Source: JAVVHH01 sp964613945
GTDB taxonomy: Bacteria; Pseudomonadota; Alphaproteobacteria; Acetobacterales; Acetobacteraceae
DNA length: 64,000 nucleotides
Direction of reading: 5' to 3'
Assembly (NCBI GenBank): GCA_964613945.1
Contig: CAZTJC010000014.1
Span: forward strand, 1 to 64,000
Shown here: positions 28,697 to 37,891 of the stretch, piece after piece
How positions within the stretch are numbered: position 1 is the first letter of the stretch
How the letters are laid out: every line of letters starts with the position of its first letter
Position numbers and translations under genes: made by a program
The notes under the pieces: generated by a model
Seen by the model: the letters and a program-made list of their open reading frames with translations, nothing else
Databases searched by the model: none
What the model was told of the DNA's origin: nothing

Positions 28697-28824
28697 GGCG
28701 CCATTATAACCGCTGCATTTTAAAATGCGCCTAAGATGATGATGCCATAACGGGATTTGTCCCGTATTGGCGGCCGCCGGGGCTCGTCGCCGACGCCAGA
28801 GGCGCCGATCGAACGGGGGACGTT

Positions 28825-30675
28825 TTGAACAGGGCGAGCGACGTGAACGAGTCAGCAGAGCGGGTTGCAGACGTGCTGGCCAGCGCGGAGACGTCTCTTG
28901 CCGGCGGGGATGCCGGGGCGGCGCTGGCCGTGCTCGCCAAGGGCCTAGCGGTGCACGGCCCGGATCTGCGACTGTTGACGCTGGCGGCGAATGCCTGGGT
29001 CACGCTGGTCGACCAGGGACGCGCATTGGAGGATTGGGCGCCTGCCATGCGCGAGGCGCTGCTTCGCCACCTCATCGTGCAGGAGGACTGTGGCGTCAAT
29101 CCGCCCATCATGCACCACCGGATCGCCGCACAGCACACGGGCGGCGTCGCCGGCCATCTGCACCGCCAGGGCCAAGCGCTTGGCTCCGTTCTCGAGATCC
29201 TGCTGACCGAAGCCCGTCCTCACCCCAAGGCCATTCTGCTCGCCCTGCTGCTTCGGGAGTCGCTGCCCGGAGTGGATCAGGATCGGCTCAGCAAACTTCA
29301 TCGTCAGGCGTTCGCGACGTTCGAGATCGGCGATCTCCAGATTCCGTACAGCGTCATCTTCGACCGCCACAGCTTCCGCCGGAACGTCACTGATCTGGCA
29401 GCCTATGTCGCAGACCGCGGCGTGGCCCTGGCCAATGGCGGTGTGCCGCTGCCGCATCTGCTGTTGCTGTTCTGGCTGGTGCCGCAATCATTCGACTCCC
29501 TGCCCTCGGACTGGGCGGCATGTGCCGTCCGCCAGGCGCGCGGACGCCCGCTGTCGGCGGACGATGCCGCCGTCATCCGGTCGCTGGAGTTGCGGTTCGA
29601 CATCCGACCGCCCTCGGACGAGGCGATGCCGCCGTGCGCCGACGACCTGGCGGCGCTGCGGCGTCGACTGGCGGGCGAGAGCCAGAGTGGTGACATCCGC
29701 AGGGTTGCGCATCTCGAGCAGCGGCCGCGACAGGTCGCGGCGGGCCTGCTCAACCTGGCGCGAGCCCAGCTCCCCGCGCTCCGCTCGCGTCGTCGCCTAC
29801 GGGTTGCTATCTGTATTTCGGGGCAAATGCGCGGCTTTCGCCGTGCCTGGCCGACATGGCGCCCGCTCCTTGCAGATGTGGATGCGACGGTATTCGTCGA
29901 TAGCTGGCGAAAGATCGGGCATGGGACGCCCGAACCGTTCCGTTCCACCTTGCCCTTCGAGGGGGCTGAATTCTGCGCGGCCTATAAGCGCGTCGGTACG
30001 GAAATCGGTCTGGAGGAACTGTGCGCGCGCTATCCCAGCCTGTTTGCCGCCTTGGACCAGGGAGGCACAGTCGACGAGCGCACGCTGCAGGCGGTGTACC
30101 GGACGCCGCATGTCCGGCTCGACGACGAGACCGATGCCGCCTTCGCTGCCTTCACGAACAGCGACAAAATGTATTATAAAATTCAGCGCTGCTCGGAGAT
30201 GATGCAATCTGCGGATGGCGATTTCGATCTGGTCGTGCGCTTTCGCCCCGACAAGCCGATCCAACTGGTCGCATTTCAATGGGCCGATCTGCTGGCGGCC
30301 TTGCAGGCGCGTCCCGCCCTCTATGCGGAAACCGCGCTCGGCACTCATTTTGGTGCGCTGCTGATGGGGGATCAGGTGGCGATCGGGCTGCCCGAAGCGA
30401 TGCGCGTCTATGCCGGGACGTTTAGCCTTTCTCCGCCTGTCGCGGCGCTGGCACCCTATCGCATGGAGCAGCGGCTGTGGGGCCATACCAGCGTCGCGCA
30501 GCTGTGCTGGTTCGCGGATCTGGACGTCCGCAAGGTTCCGATCAAGTTCGGACCGTTCATGGAGGCCGAGCCGCTGGCCGCCGACACCATCGCCCTGGCA
30601 TTGCGCACCGACAGTGCCGGTCGGATGGATGCCATGGACAAGCAGCTCATTGCCGCAATCCAATCCGCCCGTTGA
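28825..30675 (+). CDS. Large uncharacterised EPS-locus protein, helical N-half, glycosyltransferase-like C-half
   Basis: A 616-residue cytoplasmic protein. The N-terminal 300 residues are Ala/Leu-rich helices with TPR-like spacing (SLAGGDAGAALAVLAKGLAVHGPDLRLL). The C-terminal half begins RVAICISGQMRGFRRAWPTW, a start motif seen in uncharacterised putative glycosyltransferases of capsule and EPS loci, and has FDLVVRFRPD and LLMGDQVAIG. No DxD was confirmed. TTG 28825 is preceded by GGGGGA at a good distance; GTG 28843 is an alternative. It is divergent from the HAD/kinase/nucleotidyltransferase operon, with a 128-base gap for both promoters, so it may use that module's product. Confidence 0.55.
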   Translation: MNRASDVNESAERVADVLASAETSLAGGDAGAALAVLAKGLAVHGPDLRLLTLAANAWVTLVDQGRALEDWAPAMREALLRHLIVQEDCGVNPPIMHHRIAAQHTGGVAGHLHRQGQALGSVLEILLTEARPHPKAILLALLLRESLPGVDQDRLSKLHRQAFATFEIGDLQIPYSVIFDRHSFRRNVTDLAAYVADRGVALANGGVPLPHLLLLFWLVPQSFDSLPSDWAACAVRQARGRPLSADDAAVIRSLELRFDIRPPSDEAMPPCADDLAALRRRLAGESQSGDIRRVAHLEQRPRQVAAGLLNLARAQLPALRSRRRLRVAICISGQMRGFRRAWPTWRPLLADVDATVFVDSWRKIGHGTPEPFRSTLPFEGAEFCAAYKRVGTEIGLEELCARYPSLFAALDQGGTVDERTLQAVYRTPHVRLDDETDAAFAAFTNSDKMYYKIQRCSEMMQSADGDFDLVVRFRPDKPIQLVAFQWADLLAALQARPALYAETALGTHFGALLMGDQVAIGLPEAMRVYAGTFSLSPPVAALAPYRMEQRLWGHTSVAQLCWFADLDVRKVPIKFGPFMEAEPLAADTIALALRTDSAGRMDAMDKQLIAAIQSAR

Positions 30676-30738
30676 CGTCGGCAAAAGGGACGCCGGCCGG
30701 CTGTATCGCCAGCAATCGGCGCCCACCGCCTCCGGGGC

Positions 30739-31218
30739 CTAGCGCAGGCGGGCATGAAGCGCGGCAAGGGTGATCACGGCCGCGCCGGCGAGCCATGCCC
30801 ATCCGACGACCATGACCGGTCCGATGCCCCTGCCGAGCAGGCCATCGATGCCATGGATCGATATCGCCTGGACGCAGAACAGGGCGATCAGGGCCATCAC
30901 CGTCAGCCATGCCCACCGCCGCGCGCCGTGTCGCGACAGGGTGATGCGGACGCCCGCGACACCGACCGCCAGCAGGACCGCCACCATGATCGCGATCTGC
31001 AGGCCAGCGTGACCGGCATAGTCCCCATTGTTCATCAGCATGGCGCGGACGGTATCGTGCAGCATCCAATGGGCGCCAGTCGCGATGACCAGCGCCATGG
31101 CAACGAGGAGGGCCGCTATCGCCAACCAATCCTTCCGGCCCAGCGACCCTGCGACCATCGCGGCGATCAGCAATGCTGCGATACCGAGCGTATTGGTGCT
31201 GTGGGCGAGATGAGCCAT
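30739..31218 (-). CDS. Small multi-pass membrane protein, function unknown
   Basis: A 159-residue, very hydrophobic protein with four or five transmembrane helices (about 10-27, 32-50, 70-90, 102-120, 130-152) and short polar loops. The C-terminus is basic (HARLR). No family motif was recognised. It is convergent with the large gene before it and divergent from the polymerase-like gene at 31260, with 40 bases between starts. Similar small membrane proteins occur in sphingomonad EPS loci, but no role can be assigned. Confidence 0.6.
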   Translation of the reverse strand: MAHLAHSTNTLGIAALLIAAMVAGSLGRKDWLAIAALLVAMALVIATGAHWMLHDTVRAMLMNNGDYAGHAGLQIAIMVAVLLAVGVAGVRITLSRHGARRWAWLTVMALIALFCVQAISIHGIDGLLGRGIGPVMVVGWAWLAGAAVITLAALHARLR

Positions 31219-31259
31219 GAGGTCGGTCTAGTAATAGGAGAGGCTGTCTGTCTGCAATA

Positions 31260-32594
31260 TTGATAACCTATCTGGGCTATGCGCTCGTCGCCGTGCTGCT
31301 GTTCGCCTGGCTGCCCAGACGGACCGCGGTCGTCGCGACCTATGTCGGCGGTTGGCTGGTGCTGCCGGTCGGCAGCTATGCGGCCCACCGATCGGGCTTC
31401 ACCATCGAACTGATCGGCACGATGCTGCCTGCCCCGGCGATGCTGCTCAACAAGGCCTGGGTGGTGGCTCTGGTCCCGCTGCTCCTCGCGACGATTCGCG
31501 CGCCGCGTGCCTGGCTAGCCTGGCAGCCGGGACTGATCGACCTGCCGGTCCTGCTCTTCTGCCTGTGGCCACTGCCGGCGGGCATCGCCGCGGCCGCGCC
31601 ATCGCCCGCACCGGCCGTTGCCTGCGTCTATCTCATGGCGGTCTGGGGTGCGCCCTGGCTGCTGGCGCGGATCTATCTGGACGATGCGGCGGGGCGGATC
31701 GCGCTGGCCAAGGCCCTGACGATCGGCGCGCTGGCGATCGCGCCCTTCGCGCTGGCCGAGGGCGTCGCCGGGGCGTTCCTGTATCCGCTCGTCTACGGCC
31801 CTCATCCGTATATTGCCGACGGGGTTGACCGCTACATCGGCTTCCGGCCGCTGCTGATGTTCGAGAACGGCAATCAATATGGCATCTTCGTCGCGCTGGC
31901 GGCGCTCGGTGCAATTGCGCTGTGGCGGCAGGGCGGCAGCCGCGCGCAGGCCGCCCATGCCGTCATCGTGACTGGCCTGGCGATCCTGTCGCAATCCGTC
32001 GGGGCGATCCTGCTGATGCTGGCCGGCGCGTTCGTGCTGCTGGCACCGGTCCATACGCGCGATCTTCGGCGCGGGGCGATCGCCGTTGCGGCGTTGTGCG
32101 TGATCGTCGCGCCCCTCTACGTCTCGGGCGTCCTGCCGATCGAGCAGCTGGTCCGCCATACTGCTCCCGGTCAGAAGCTGCTCGCGGTGGTGCGGGCGAC
32201 CGGCCGGGGATCGATCGCCTGGCGCGTCTCGCAGGACCAGAAGGTCGCCGGCCTGATCCGGCAGCATCCAGTCGTTGGCACGTCGCGCTGGGATTGGTGG
32301 CGCCCCAGCCAGACCCGGCCGTGGAATCTGGCATTGCTGATCGTCGGGCAATTCGGCGTGATTGCCTTTGGCCTTGCCACATGGATCCTCGGCCATGGCA
32401 GCATCCGCCTGCTGGCACGACGTGACCAATATGGGATCGTCGAACAGGGGCTGGCCCTCGTCGCCGTGCTGGCGGCGCTGGACGCGCTGCTTAACGCCTT
32501 TGTCTTCGTCCCTGCCGTGCTGGTGGCGGGCACGGTCGCGACAGGACGCCGGCCCCTGGCGACGGAGCGGAACGACCGGCAGCGGGCGGGATAG
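31260..32594 (+). CDS. Polytopic membrane protein, O-antigen polymerase-like
   Basis: A 444-residue protein with about ten transmembrane helices and a periplasmic loop that includes YVSGVLPIEQLVRHTAPGQK and HPVVGTSRWDWW, comparable in position to the Wzy/WaaL loop. The family match is weaker than for the gene at 24700, but RPLLMFENGNQYGIFVALAA has the look of the O-antigen ligase mid-block. The start is unusual: TTG 31260 lacks a close ribosome site, whereas AGGAG at 31236-31240 lies seven bases before an in-frame CTG at 31248. It could be a polymerase, a ligase, or a glycan-transfer membrane protein. Confidence 0.6.
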   Translation: MITYLGYALVAVLLFAWLPRRTAVVATYVGGWLVLPVGSYAAHRSGFTIELIGTMLPAPAMLLNKAWVVALVPLLLATIRAPRAWLAWQPGLIDLPVLLFCLWPLPAGIAAAAPSPAPAVACVYLMAVWGAPWLLARIYLDDAAGRIALAKALTIGALAIAPFALAEGVAGAFLYPLVYGPHPYIADGVDRYIGFRPLLMFENGNQYGIFVALAALGAIALWRQGGSRAQAAHAVIVTGLAILSQSVGAILLMLAGAFVLLAPVHTRDLRRGAIAVAALCVIVAPLYVSGVLPIEQLVRHTAPGQKLLAVVRATGRGSIAWRVSQDQKVAGLIRQHPVVGTSRWDWWRPSQTRPWNLALLIVGQFGVIAFGLATWILGHGSIRLLARRDQYGIVEQGLALVAVLAALDALLNAFVFVPAVLVAGTVATGRRPLATERNDRQRAG

Positions 32595-32617
32595 CCCGCC
32601 ACCGGTCGTAGTTGCGA

Positions 32618-33847
32618 TTAGGCGGCCGCGAAGCGCACGGCGGTCCGGCGACGCCGGTAGCGCAGCGCCCCGCCGATCACGCCGAAGCCGAGGATCATCT
32701 GCAGCCACACCGCCGGCTCCGGTACTGCGGCCAGGGCCGCGAAGGAGCTATAGGCGTTCGCCGTGGTGAAGCGGTAATTGCTATTGGCGAGGACGTCGAA
32801 GCCGACGTTATAGCCGATCGCGTCGAAGGCGGCGAGGTCGAGCGCGGTCACGTCCTGCATCTGACCGAAGCCCGAGGTCGGGTCGAGCACGCCGAGCTGC
32901 GGCACGCCCGCCGGGCTGTCCTTCCAGTGCGAGGCCTGGCGACCATCGCCATTGGCGACGCCGGTCGACACGAGCGAATTGCCGAACAGCTGGCTCTGCC
33001 CGCCGTCGATCGAGAAATAGGGCGTGCCCTGCGTCGACCAGTCGAGCGTACCCGGCTTGCCGTAACGGAACAGGTCGAGCTGGCTGGCGACGACATAGCC
33101 TTCGAGGCCGCCGGTAACCCGATTGGCGGCGCCGGGCGCCGTATAGGCGTCATAGGTGTCGACGCCGCTGACGAAGCCGAGCGCGTGACCGATCTCGTGG
33201 ATCGCGACGCCGATGAAGTCGATGGCGTTGGAGGCGATGCCGTTGGTCGGATCGAAGTCGAAATTATAGGCGTTGCTGAACGTGATCGAGCCGTCGGATG
33301 CGGCGTAGTTCACGGCCGTGCCGTTGACGTCGGTTGTGATGCCGAGCGCCTTGGCGCTGGCCGAGGTGACCGCCAGCGTCGAATTGTTTATCGAGCCGTC
33401 ATTGTCGGTGCGGGTCGCTGTGTCGATGTAGCCGTTGCCCTGCGCGTTGAGCGCATTGGTGGTCACCGAGACCGCGCCGAAGCCGTTGCCGAGCACGCTG
33501 GCGCCGAGCGGCGACAGATTGGCGACCGCGGTGCGATCCAGCGCACTGGTTGCATCGGCGGCCAGCGCGGCATAGCCTTGGGACATCGACAGCAGCGTAC
33601 GTGTGCTGCCGGTCGAGCCGAGGACGTTGGGCGCGAGCGCGCGGAAGCCGATGTCGAGATTGATGACCGCATTGTCCCGCAGCACCGAGCTCCAGTAGAG
33701 CGTGGCGATATTGAACCCGATCCGTGCCTGGGTCCCGTCCCCTGCCCCGCCCGTATTGTTCAGGACGAACGTCACGGCCTGAGCAGGCATGCTCACCGCT
33801 GTCGCCGCCAGGACGATCGCGCTCGTGAAATAACGCATTTTCTTCAT
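32618..33847 (-). CDS. PEP-CTERM protein with zinc-metalloprotease-like motif (NF038122-type)
   Basis: A 409-residue secreted protein. The signal peptide ends near MPAQA (residue 24). The body carries VAIHEIGHALGFVSGVD (HExxHxxGFxxG, a zinc-metalloprotease motif) near residue 220. The C-terminal sorting tail reads VPEPAVW, a hydrophobic helix (LQMILGFGVIGGALRY) and a basic cluster RRRR. The tail is close to the alphaproteobacterial PEPxxWA class, with Leu after Trp. An exosortase should cleave and anchor it; none is in this window. ATG 33847 follows GGGGGAAG. It is convergent with the polymerase-like gene, with 23 bases between them. It is the clearest link between this EPS locus and an exosortase system. 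Confidence 0.83.
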   Translation of the reverse strand: MKKMRYFTSAIVLAATAVSMPAQAVTFVLNNTGGAGDGTQARIGFNIATLYWSSVLRDNAVINLDIGFRALAPNVLGSTGSTRTLLSMSQGYAALAADATSALDRTAVANLSPLGASVLGNGFGAVSVTTNALNAQGNGYIDTATRTDNDGSINNSTLAVTSASAKALGITTDVNGTAVNYAASDGSITFSNAYNFDFDPTNGIASNAIDFIGVAIHEIGHALGFVSGVDTYDAYTAPGAANRVTGGLEGYVVASQLDLFRYGKPGTLDWSTQGTPYFSIDGGQSQLFGNSLVSTGVANGDGRQASHWKDSPAGVPQLGVLDPTSGFGQMQDVTALDLAAFDAIGYNVGFDVLANSNYRFTTANAYSSFAALAAVPEPAVWLQMILGFGVIGGALRYRRRRTAVRFAAA

Positions 33848-34296
33848 GAAGCTTCCCCCAATTGCCGGATCGTCGCAGCTCATGCCGCAATCGATAGGTA
33901 GGCTATCGTGTCCGGCGCCGGCACATTGGTCAATGCTGCGTTAGCGATAATCGGCATTGCCGATGCGATGGCGCGGCAGGCGGATTCGCCGATCCATGTC
34001 CTATTTTGGGACGAGCCGCTGCTGGCCCTATGCGAAACCCTGCTCCGACAACGGTTGCCGGCGATCGCTTTGCCCGTTTCAGGCCGTCGGACAGTATGAC
34101 CGAGTGACGGAGCAGCCCAATAAAAATGTCGCCCTCGGCAAAATACTGCGCTTTCGGCGGATTGTCGCGGCAACATTGAGCACAGCCGTAGGACGATTGC
34201 AGCTGTCCCGATCCAGGGTTGGGTAAATAGTGAATATGTAAGTGTCGCTAACCCATTGATCCGTCTTATTAATGCGGAGTAATCAGGACAGCAACT
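33848..34296. other. Non-coding stretch before decayed genes
   Basis: About 450 bases with no coding sequence I can support. The left end must carry the promoter of the PEP-CTERM gene. The right end is AT-richer (around 34220-34285). No repeat, hairpin array or RNA gene was recognised. Confidence 0.4.
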
Positions 34297-34650
34297 GTGT
34301 CCATTCGTATCATCATGCTCAGCGCAGCCGCTGTGCTCGCCACCGCCTTGCCCGCCTTGCGGGCACCGTCATTGTTAATTCGGTGTCGGTCTGCCGACGG
34401 CGACGACGTTCGGCACCCTGCCGGACGAGAACACCGGGGACGGCACTGCCGCGGTCACCACCACGGCCCCGCGTTCGGGCAACGGCTCGCTCGAGATGAC
34501 TGGCGATCGTACCCGCACCCAAGTCGGCATTCAATATGCAGCGGCGCTGACCAATCTCGGCGCACTGCCCGGCAAGTCCGACCTGTTCGACCAGCCGCAT
34601 TTCCTCAAAGATGCCCGGATCATCCGCCCCGCCCGGACCGGCCGCTGCTG
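34297..34650 (+). pseudogene. Relic of a secreted PEP-CTERM-type surface protein
   Basis: The GTG at 34297 begins a normal signal peptide (IRIIMLSAAAVLATALPALRA), but the mature part continues in another frame as FGTLPDENTGDGTAAVT, then SGNGSLEMTGDRTRTQVG and LTNLGALPG. That pattern is typical of the N-terminus of choice-of-anchor/PEP-CTERM surface proteins in sphingomonads. It then stops at TGA about 34650, with no C-terminal domain. So at least one frameshift and a large 3' deletion are present. Family naming is from pattern memory, not a search. Confidence 0.45.
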
Positions 34651-34671
34651 ATCCGTGCCGCTAGCATGTAG

Positions 34672-35067
34672 GGCGGCAGTGGCGACCAGCGCGTCGCCAC
34701 GATCGCGCCCGGCTACGACCGCACCCGCGATGCCTTCGTTCCGGTCTATGAGAAGCGCACCGGCCGCAACAACAACCAGGAGGTCTGCTATATCGCCAGC
34801 GGGCCGCTGCGCGGCGCGATCGTCGCGACCGAGCCGATGGCAGACGCGCCCTTCGCCTATTGGATCACCGTCAACCGGCTCGGGCCGAACGGCCGCTACC
34901 GCCGGGCGCTGCGCTACCGCAGCCGGACGCGCTATGGCGACGACAGCCCTAAAGCGGTGATCGACTCCGACATGGCCGAGACGCTGCGCCGGCTGGGCTT
35001 GCGGCGGTCGCCCCTGGTACTGCCTTTCGCGCCGTCGTTCAGTCCGAGCCGAACAGGTCGCAGGTGA
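34672..35067 (+). pseudogene. Fragment of an unknown protein lacking a start
   Basis: An open frame begins right after an in-frame TAG and has no usable start. Its product (RVATIAPGYDRTRDAFVPVYEKR, AFAYWITVNRLGPNGRYRRAL-like, then MAETLRRLGL) has balanced composition and good codon use, so it looks like the 3' part of a once-real gene. I do not recognise the family. It overlaps the end of the decayed ugd gene by 29 bases on the other strand. Confidence 0.35.
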
Positions 35068-35905
35068 ACACCTTGTCGGTCACATCAGTGAGATCGTCGG
35101 TCATGCGGTTGGCGATGATGACGTCGGACTCTGCCTCGAACGAGGCGGGATCCCGCACCAGCCGCGAGCCAAAGAACGAGTCCTCGGTCATCGCTGGCTC
35201 GTAGATCAAGACCTCGATGCCCTTGGCCTTGATCCGCTTCATGATCCCCTGGATCGAGGACTGGCGGGAAATTGTCCGAGGCGCCTTCATCACCAGCCGG
35301 AACACGCCGACCTTGCGCAGCTTGCGCGCCAGGATCTGGTCGGCGAGGAAATCCTTGCGGGTGCGGTTGGCGTCGACGATCACGCGGATCAAATTCTGCG
35401 GCACCGTGGAATAATTGGCGAGCAGCTGCTTGGTGTCCTTGGGCAGGCAATAGCCGCCATAGCCGAAGCTCGGATTGTTGTAGTGCGAGCCGATGCGCGG
35501 ATCGAGGCCGACGCCGCTGATGATCTGGCGCGAGCCTATGCCATGGCTGATCGCATAGCTGTCGAGCTCATTGAAGAAGGCGACGCGCATCGCGAGATAG
35601 GTGTTGGCGAACAGTTTGATCGCCTCCGCCTCACTGAGATCGGTGAACAGGATCTCGACGTCCTTCTTGACCGCGCCCTCGAGCAGCAGGTCGGCGAAGA
35701 TCCGTGCCCGCTCCGATTGTTCGCCGACGATGATCCGCGACGGATAGAGGTTGTCGTGCAGCGCCTAGCCCTCGCGCAAGAACTCGGGACTGAAGATCAC
35801 CTGATCGGTGCCGAGCCGTCGGCGGACGTCCTCGACGAAGCCGACCTGGATGGTCGATTTGATGACGATCGTCGCCTGCGGGCTGGCTTCGAGCGTTCGT
35901 AAAGG
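35039..35905 (-). pseudogene. ugd: Decayed UDP-glucose 6-dehydrogenase
   Basis: About 288 codons of a UDP-glucose dehydrogenase are recognisable: TIVIKSTIQVGF, SPEFLREG, ALHDNLYPSRIIVGE, TDLSEAEAIKLFANTYLAMR, FNELDSYA, and the catalytic-Cys loop NNPSFGYGGYCLPKDTKQL. An in-frame TAG at 35765-35767 replaces the usual Lys of LREGKA(L). The N-terminal Rossmann domain (roughly the first 100 residues) is absent; similarity ends at about 35905. The C-terminus, ending CDLFGSD, is complete. The cell would need another ugd to make UDP-glucuronate. The fragment 35039-35590 stays open from an internal Met but lacks the NAD domain, so it should not function. Confidence 0.85.
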
Positions 35906-35922
35906 GGGCTGCGGCTCCCTTT
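35901..35922. terminator. Hairpin at the broken 5' end of ugd
   Basis: AAAGGGGGC and GCTCCCTTT form a 9-bp stem with one G-T pair and a four-base loop, exactly where ugd similarity stops. It could be a terminator of the lost neighbour or a recombination scar. The stretch to 36136 has no gene that I can support. Confidence 0.35.
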
Positions 35923-36136
35923 GCTATGTCCACGCGGCATGCAGCTGGGCCGCGCGGCGTGCGACTGGGCTCGGCCCCCGAAGCCGGGCAAGCCACTTAG
36001 CCTCATGGCCTGTGTCGGTCGCAGAGTCGTCAGAAACTAGGCATCAACGGTTCTGGACTATGGCTGTCGTCAAGGCGTCCGCAGGTGGAATGCCGGTTCA
36101 TGCACGATGATGCGGCGCAAGCGGGGCGATACGGGA

Positions 36137-37891
36137 ATGACGAACGATCCTGCCAGTGGGAACGTTATCGGGACGGAGGCGCCGGATCGCATCCGCCAGG
36201 TCCGGCTGGTCTCGATCGCCGGCCTGCTGGTGCTGGCGCTGGTGGCGTTGATCCTGCCGATGCTGGAGCGGATCGGCGCGCCGGAACCGGCACCGACGAT
36301 GCTCTATGCGCAGGATCTCGTCCTGCTGCCCTTGTTCGGCCTGGCCATCTGGCTGTTCGGGACGGGCCGAGTTGAGCGCGGTTTGCCGTCCAGCCGGATC
36401 GGTGCCCTGTCGCCATGGTGGCTGGGGCTGGCGGCGGTTGCGATCTTCGTCATCGGCGTCGCGGGATATCGGCTGGTCTTTCAAGGCGTCGACCTCAGCC
36501 GCGACGAGCAGATGGCGGTGTTCGATGCGACGGTCTATCGCAGCGGGCATCTGGTCGCGCCGATCCCCCTCGCCTGGCGGAGCCTCGCGCCGGCGCTCAA
36601 CCTGCTGTTCATGCTGCCGATCGGCGATCACGCCGGCTGGATCTCCGCCTATCTGCCGGTGAATGCGGCGTTGCGCGCGCTCGTCGGGCTGGTCGCCGAT
36701 CCGGTGGTGACGTCGCCGCTGCTGGTCGTCGTCGGCCTGCTGGCGCTGGCGGCGATCGGGCGGCGGCTGTGGCCGACATCGCCGGGCAGCCAGCTGGCCA
36801 CCCTGCTCTGCTACCTCGGGTCGTCGCAGATCCTCATCACCGGCATGACCGCCTATGCGGTGTCGGCGCATCTGGCGCTCAACCTCGTCTGGTTGCTGCT
36901 GTTCCTGCGCGGCGACCGGATCGGCTTCGCCGGCACGCTCGTCGTCGGATGGCTGGCGACCGGCGCGCATCAGCCGCTGTTCCATCCGCTGTTCGCGCTG
37001 CCCTTCGTGCTCGGTCTGGCGTGGCAGCGGCAATGGCGGCGCTTTTTCGCCTATGGTGCCGGCTATGCTCTGATCTGCGCCTTCTGGTTCGCCTGGCCGG
37101 TGTGGATGACGCACGGCTATGGCCAAGTGCCGGTCGCCAACGATCGCGAGGGGATCGATTACGTCACCCGGCTGATGCGCGAGCTGGCGCTGATCAATAT
37201 CGGCGCGTTCTGGACAATGGCCGCGAACCTGATCCGGTTCGTCACCTGGCAGCATCTGCTGCTGCTGCCGCTGGCGATGCTCGGCGTGATCGGCGGCTGG
37301 CGGCGTTCGCCGCTGGTCGTGCCGCTTGCGGCCGGGCTGGTGCTGCCGATCGTGGTGATGGGCGTGCTGCTACCCTGGCAGGGGCATGGCTGGGGCTATC
37401 GCTACCTTCATCCGGTGTTGGGCAGCGCCTGCCTGCTCGCCGGTTTCGGCTGGCAGCGCGCCGAGGCGCTGGGGCTGGACCTGCGCCGGTCGATGCGGGT
37501 GGCGAGCCTCGCCAGCGTGGCGCTGCTGCCGGTGCATGGCTGGATGACCTATCGGATGGTCGCGCCTCAGGCGGTCGCCGAGCATGCGGTGGCGCGGCTG
37601 GCGGCGGACGTCGCGGTGATCGACGTCGCGCCTTATTCCAACAATCTCGCGATCAACGCGCCCGATCTGGGCAACCGGCCGATCCGCTTGTTCGGCACCG
37701 CGCTGCAGCCCGGCGATATCGCGTCGCTGTGTCGCGGTTGGGGCCGGGATCGGCGCATGGCCTTTGTCGACGCGCCGCAACTCGACAGCCTCAACGTCTA
37801 TTACACCGGCGCGCGCGCGCCGGGCCCGGGCGAGCATCAGCAGGCGTTGCGCGCTGCCGCGCGCGCGGCCGGGTGCCGGATCGTCAGCTGA
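36137..37891 (+). CDS. GT-C-like polytopic glycosyltransferase (GT39-type) candidate
   Basis: A 584-residue membrane protein with about 11-12 helices. The first extracytoplasmic loop has VDLSRDEQMAVFDATVY (about residues 118-134), where the Asp-Glu fits the catalytic DE motif of PMT/ArnT-like GT-C enzymes. A soluble C-terminal tail of about 90 residues follows the last helix. GT-C enzymes use polyprenyl-phosphate sugars on the periplasmic side. The operon across the 3' end encodes a DPM1-like GT2 that makes such donors, which supports the idea. ATG 36137 was preferred to ATG 36107 because the TM topology then starts normally. It overlaps the convergent GT4 gene by eight bases. Confidence 0.6.
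   Translation: MTNDPASGNVIGTEAPDRIRQVRLVSIAGLLVLALVALILPMLERIGAPEPAPTMLYAQDLVLLPLFGLAIWLFGTGRVERGLPSSRIGALSPWWLGLAAVAIFVIGVAGYRLVFQGVDLSRDEQMAVFDATVYRSGHLVAPIPLAWRSLAPALNLLFMLPIGDHAGWISAYLPVNAALRALVGLVADPVVTSPLLVVVGLLALAAIGRRLWPTSPGSQLATLLCYLGSSQILITGMTAYAVSAHLALNLVWLLLFLRGDRIGFAGTLVVGWLATGAHQPLFHPLFALPFVLGLAWQRQWRRFFAYGAGYALICAFWFAWPVWMTHGYGQVPVANDREGIDYVTRLMRELALINIGAFWTMAANLIRFVTWQHLLLLPLAMLGVIGGWRRSPLVVPLAAGLVLPIVVMGVLLPWQGHGWGYRYLHPVLGSACLLAGFGWQRAEALGLDLRRSMRVASLASVALLPVHGWMTYRMVAPQAVAEHAVARLAADVAVIDVAPYSNNLAINAPDLGNRPIRLFGTALQPGDIASLCRGWGRDRRMAFVDAPQLDSLNVYYTGARAPGPGEHQQALRAAARAAGCRIVS

Noticed and set aside
35039..35590. A functional UDP-glucose dehydrogenase starting at an internal Met
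   Set aside because: This fragment has the Cys loop but lacks the NAD-binding domain, and an in-frame stop separates it from upstream homology.
35990..36110. Possible transposase tail before the GT-C-like gene
   Set aside because: A short frame with HQRFWTMAVVKASAG looks unusual but matches no family that I can name and has no flanking repeats.
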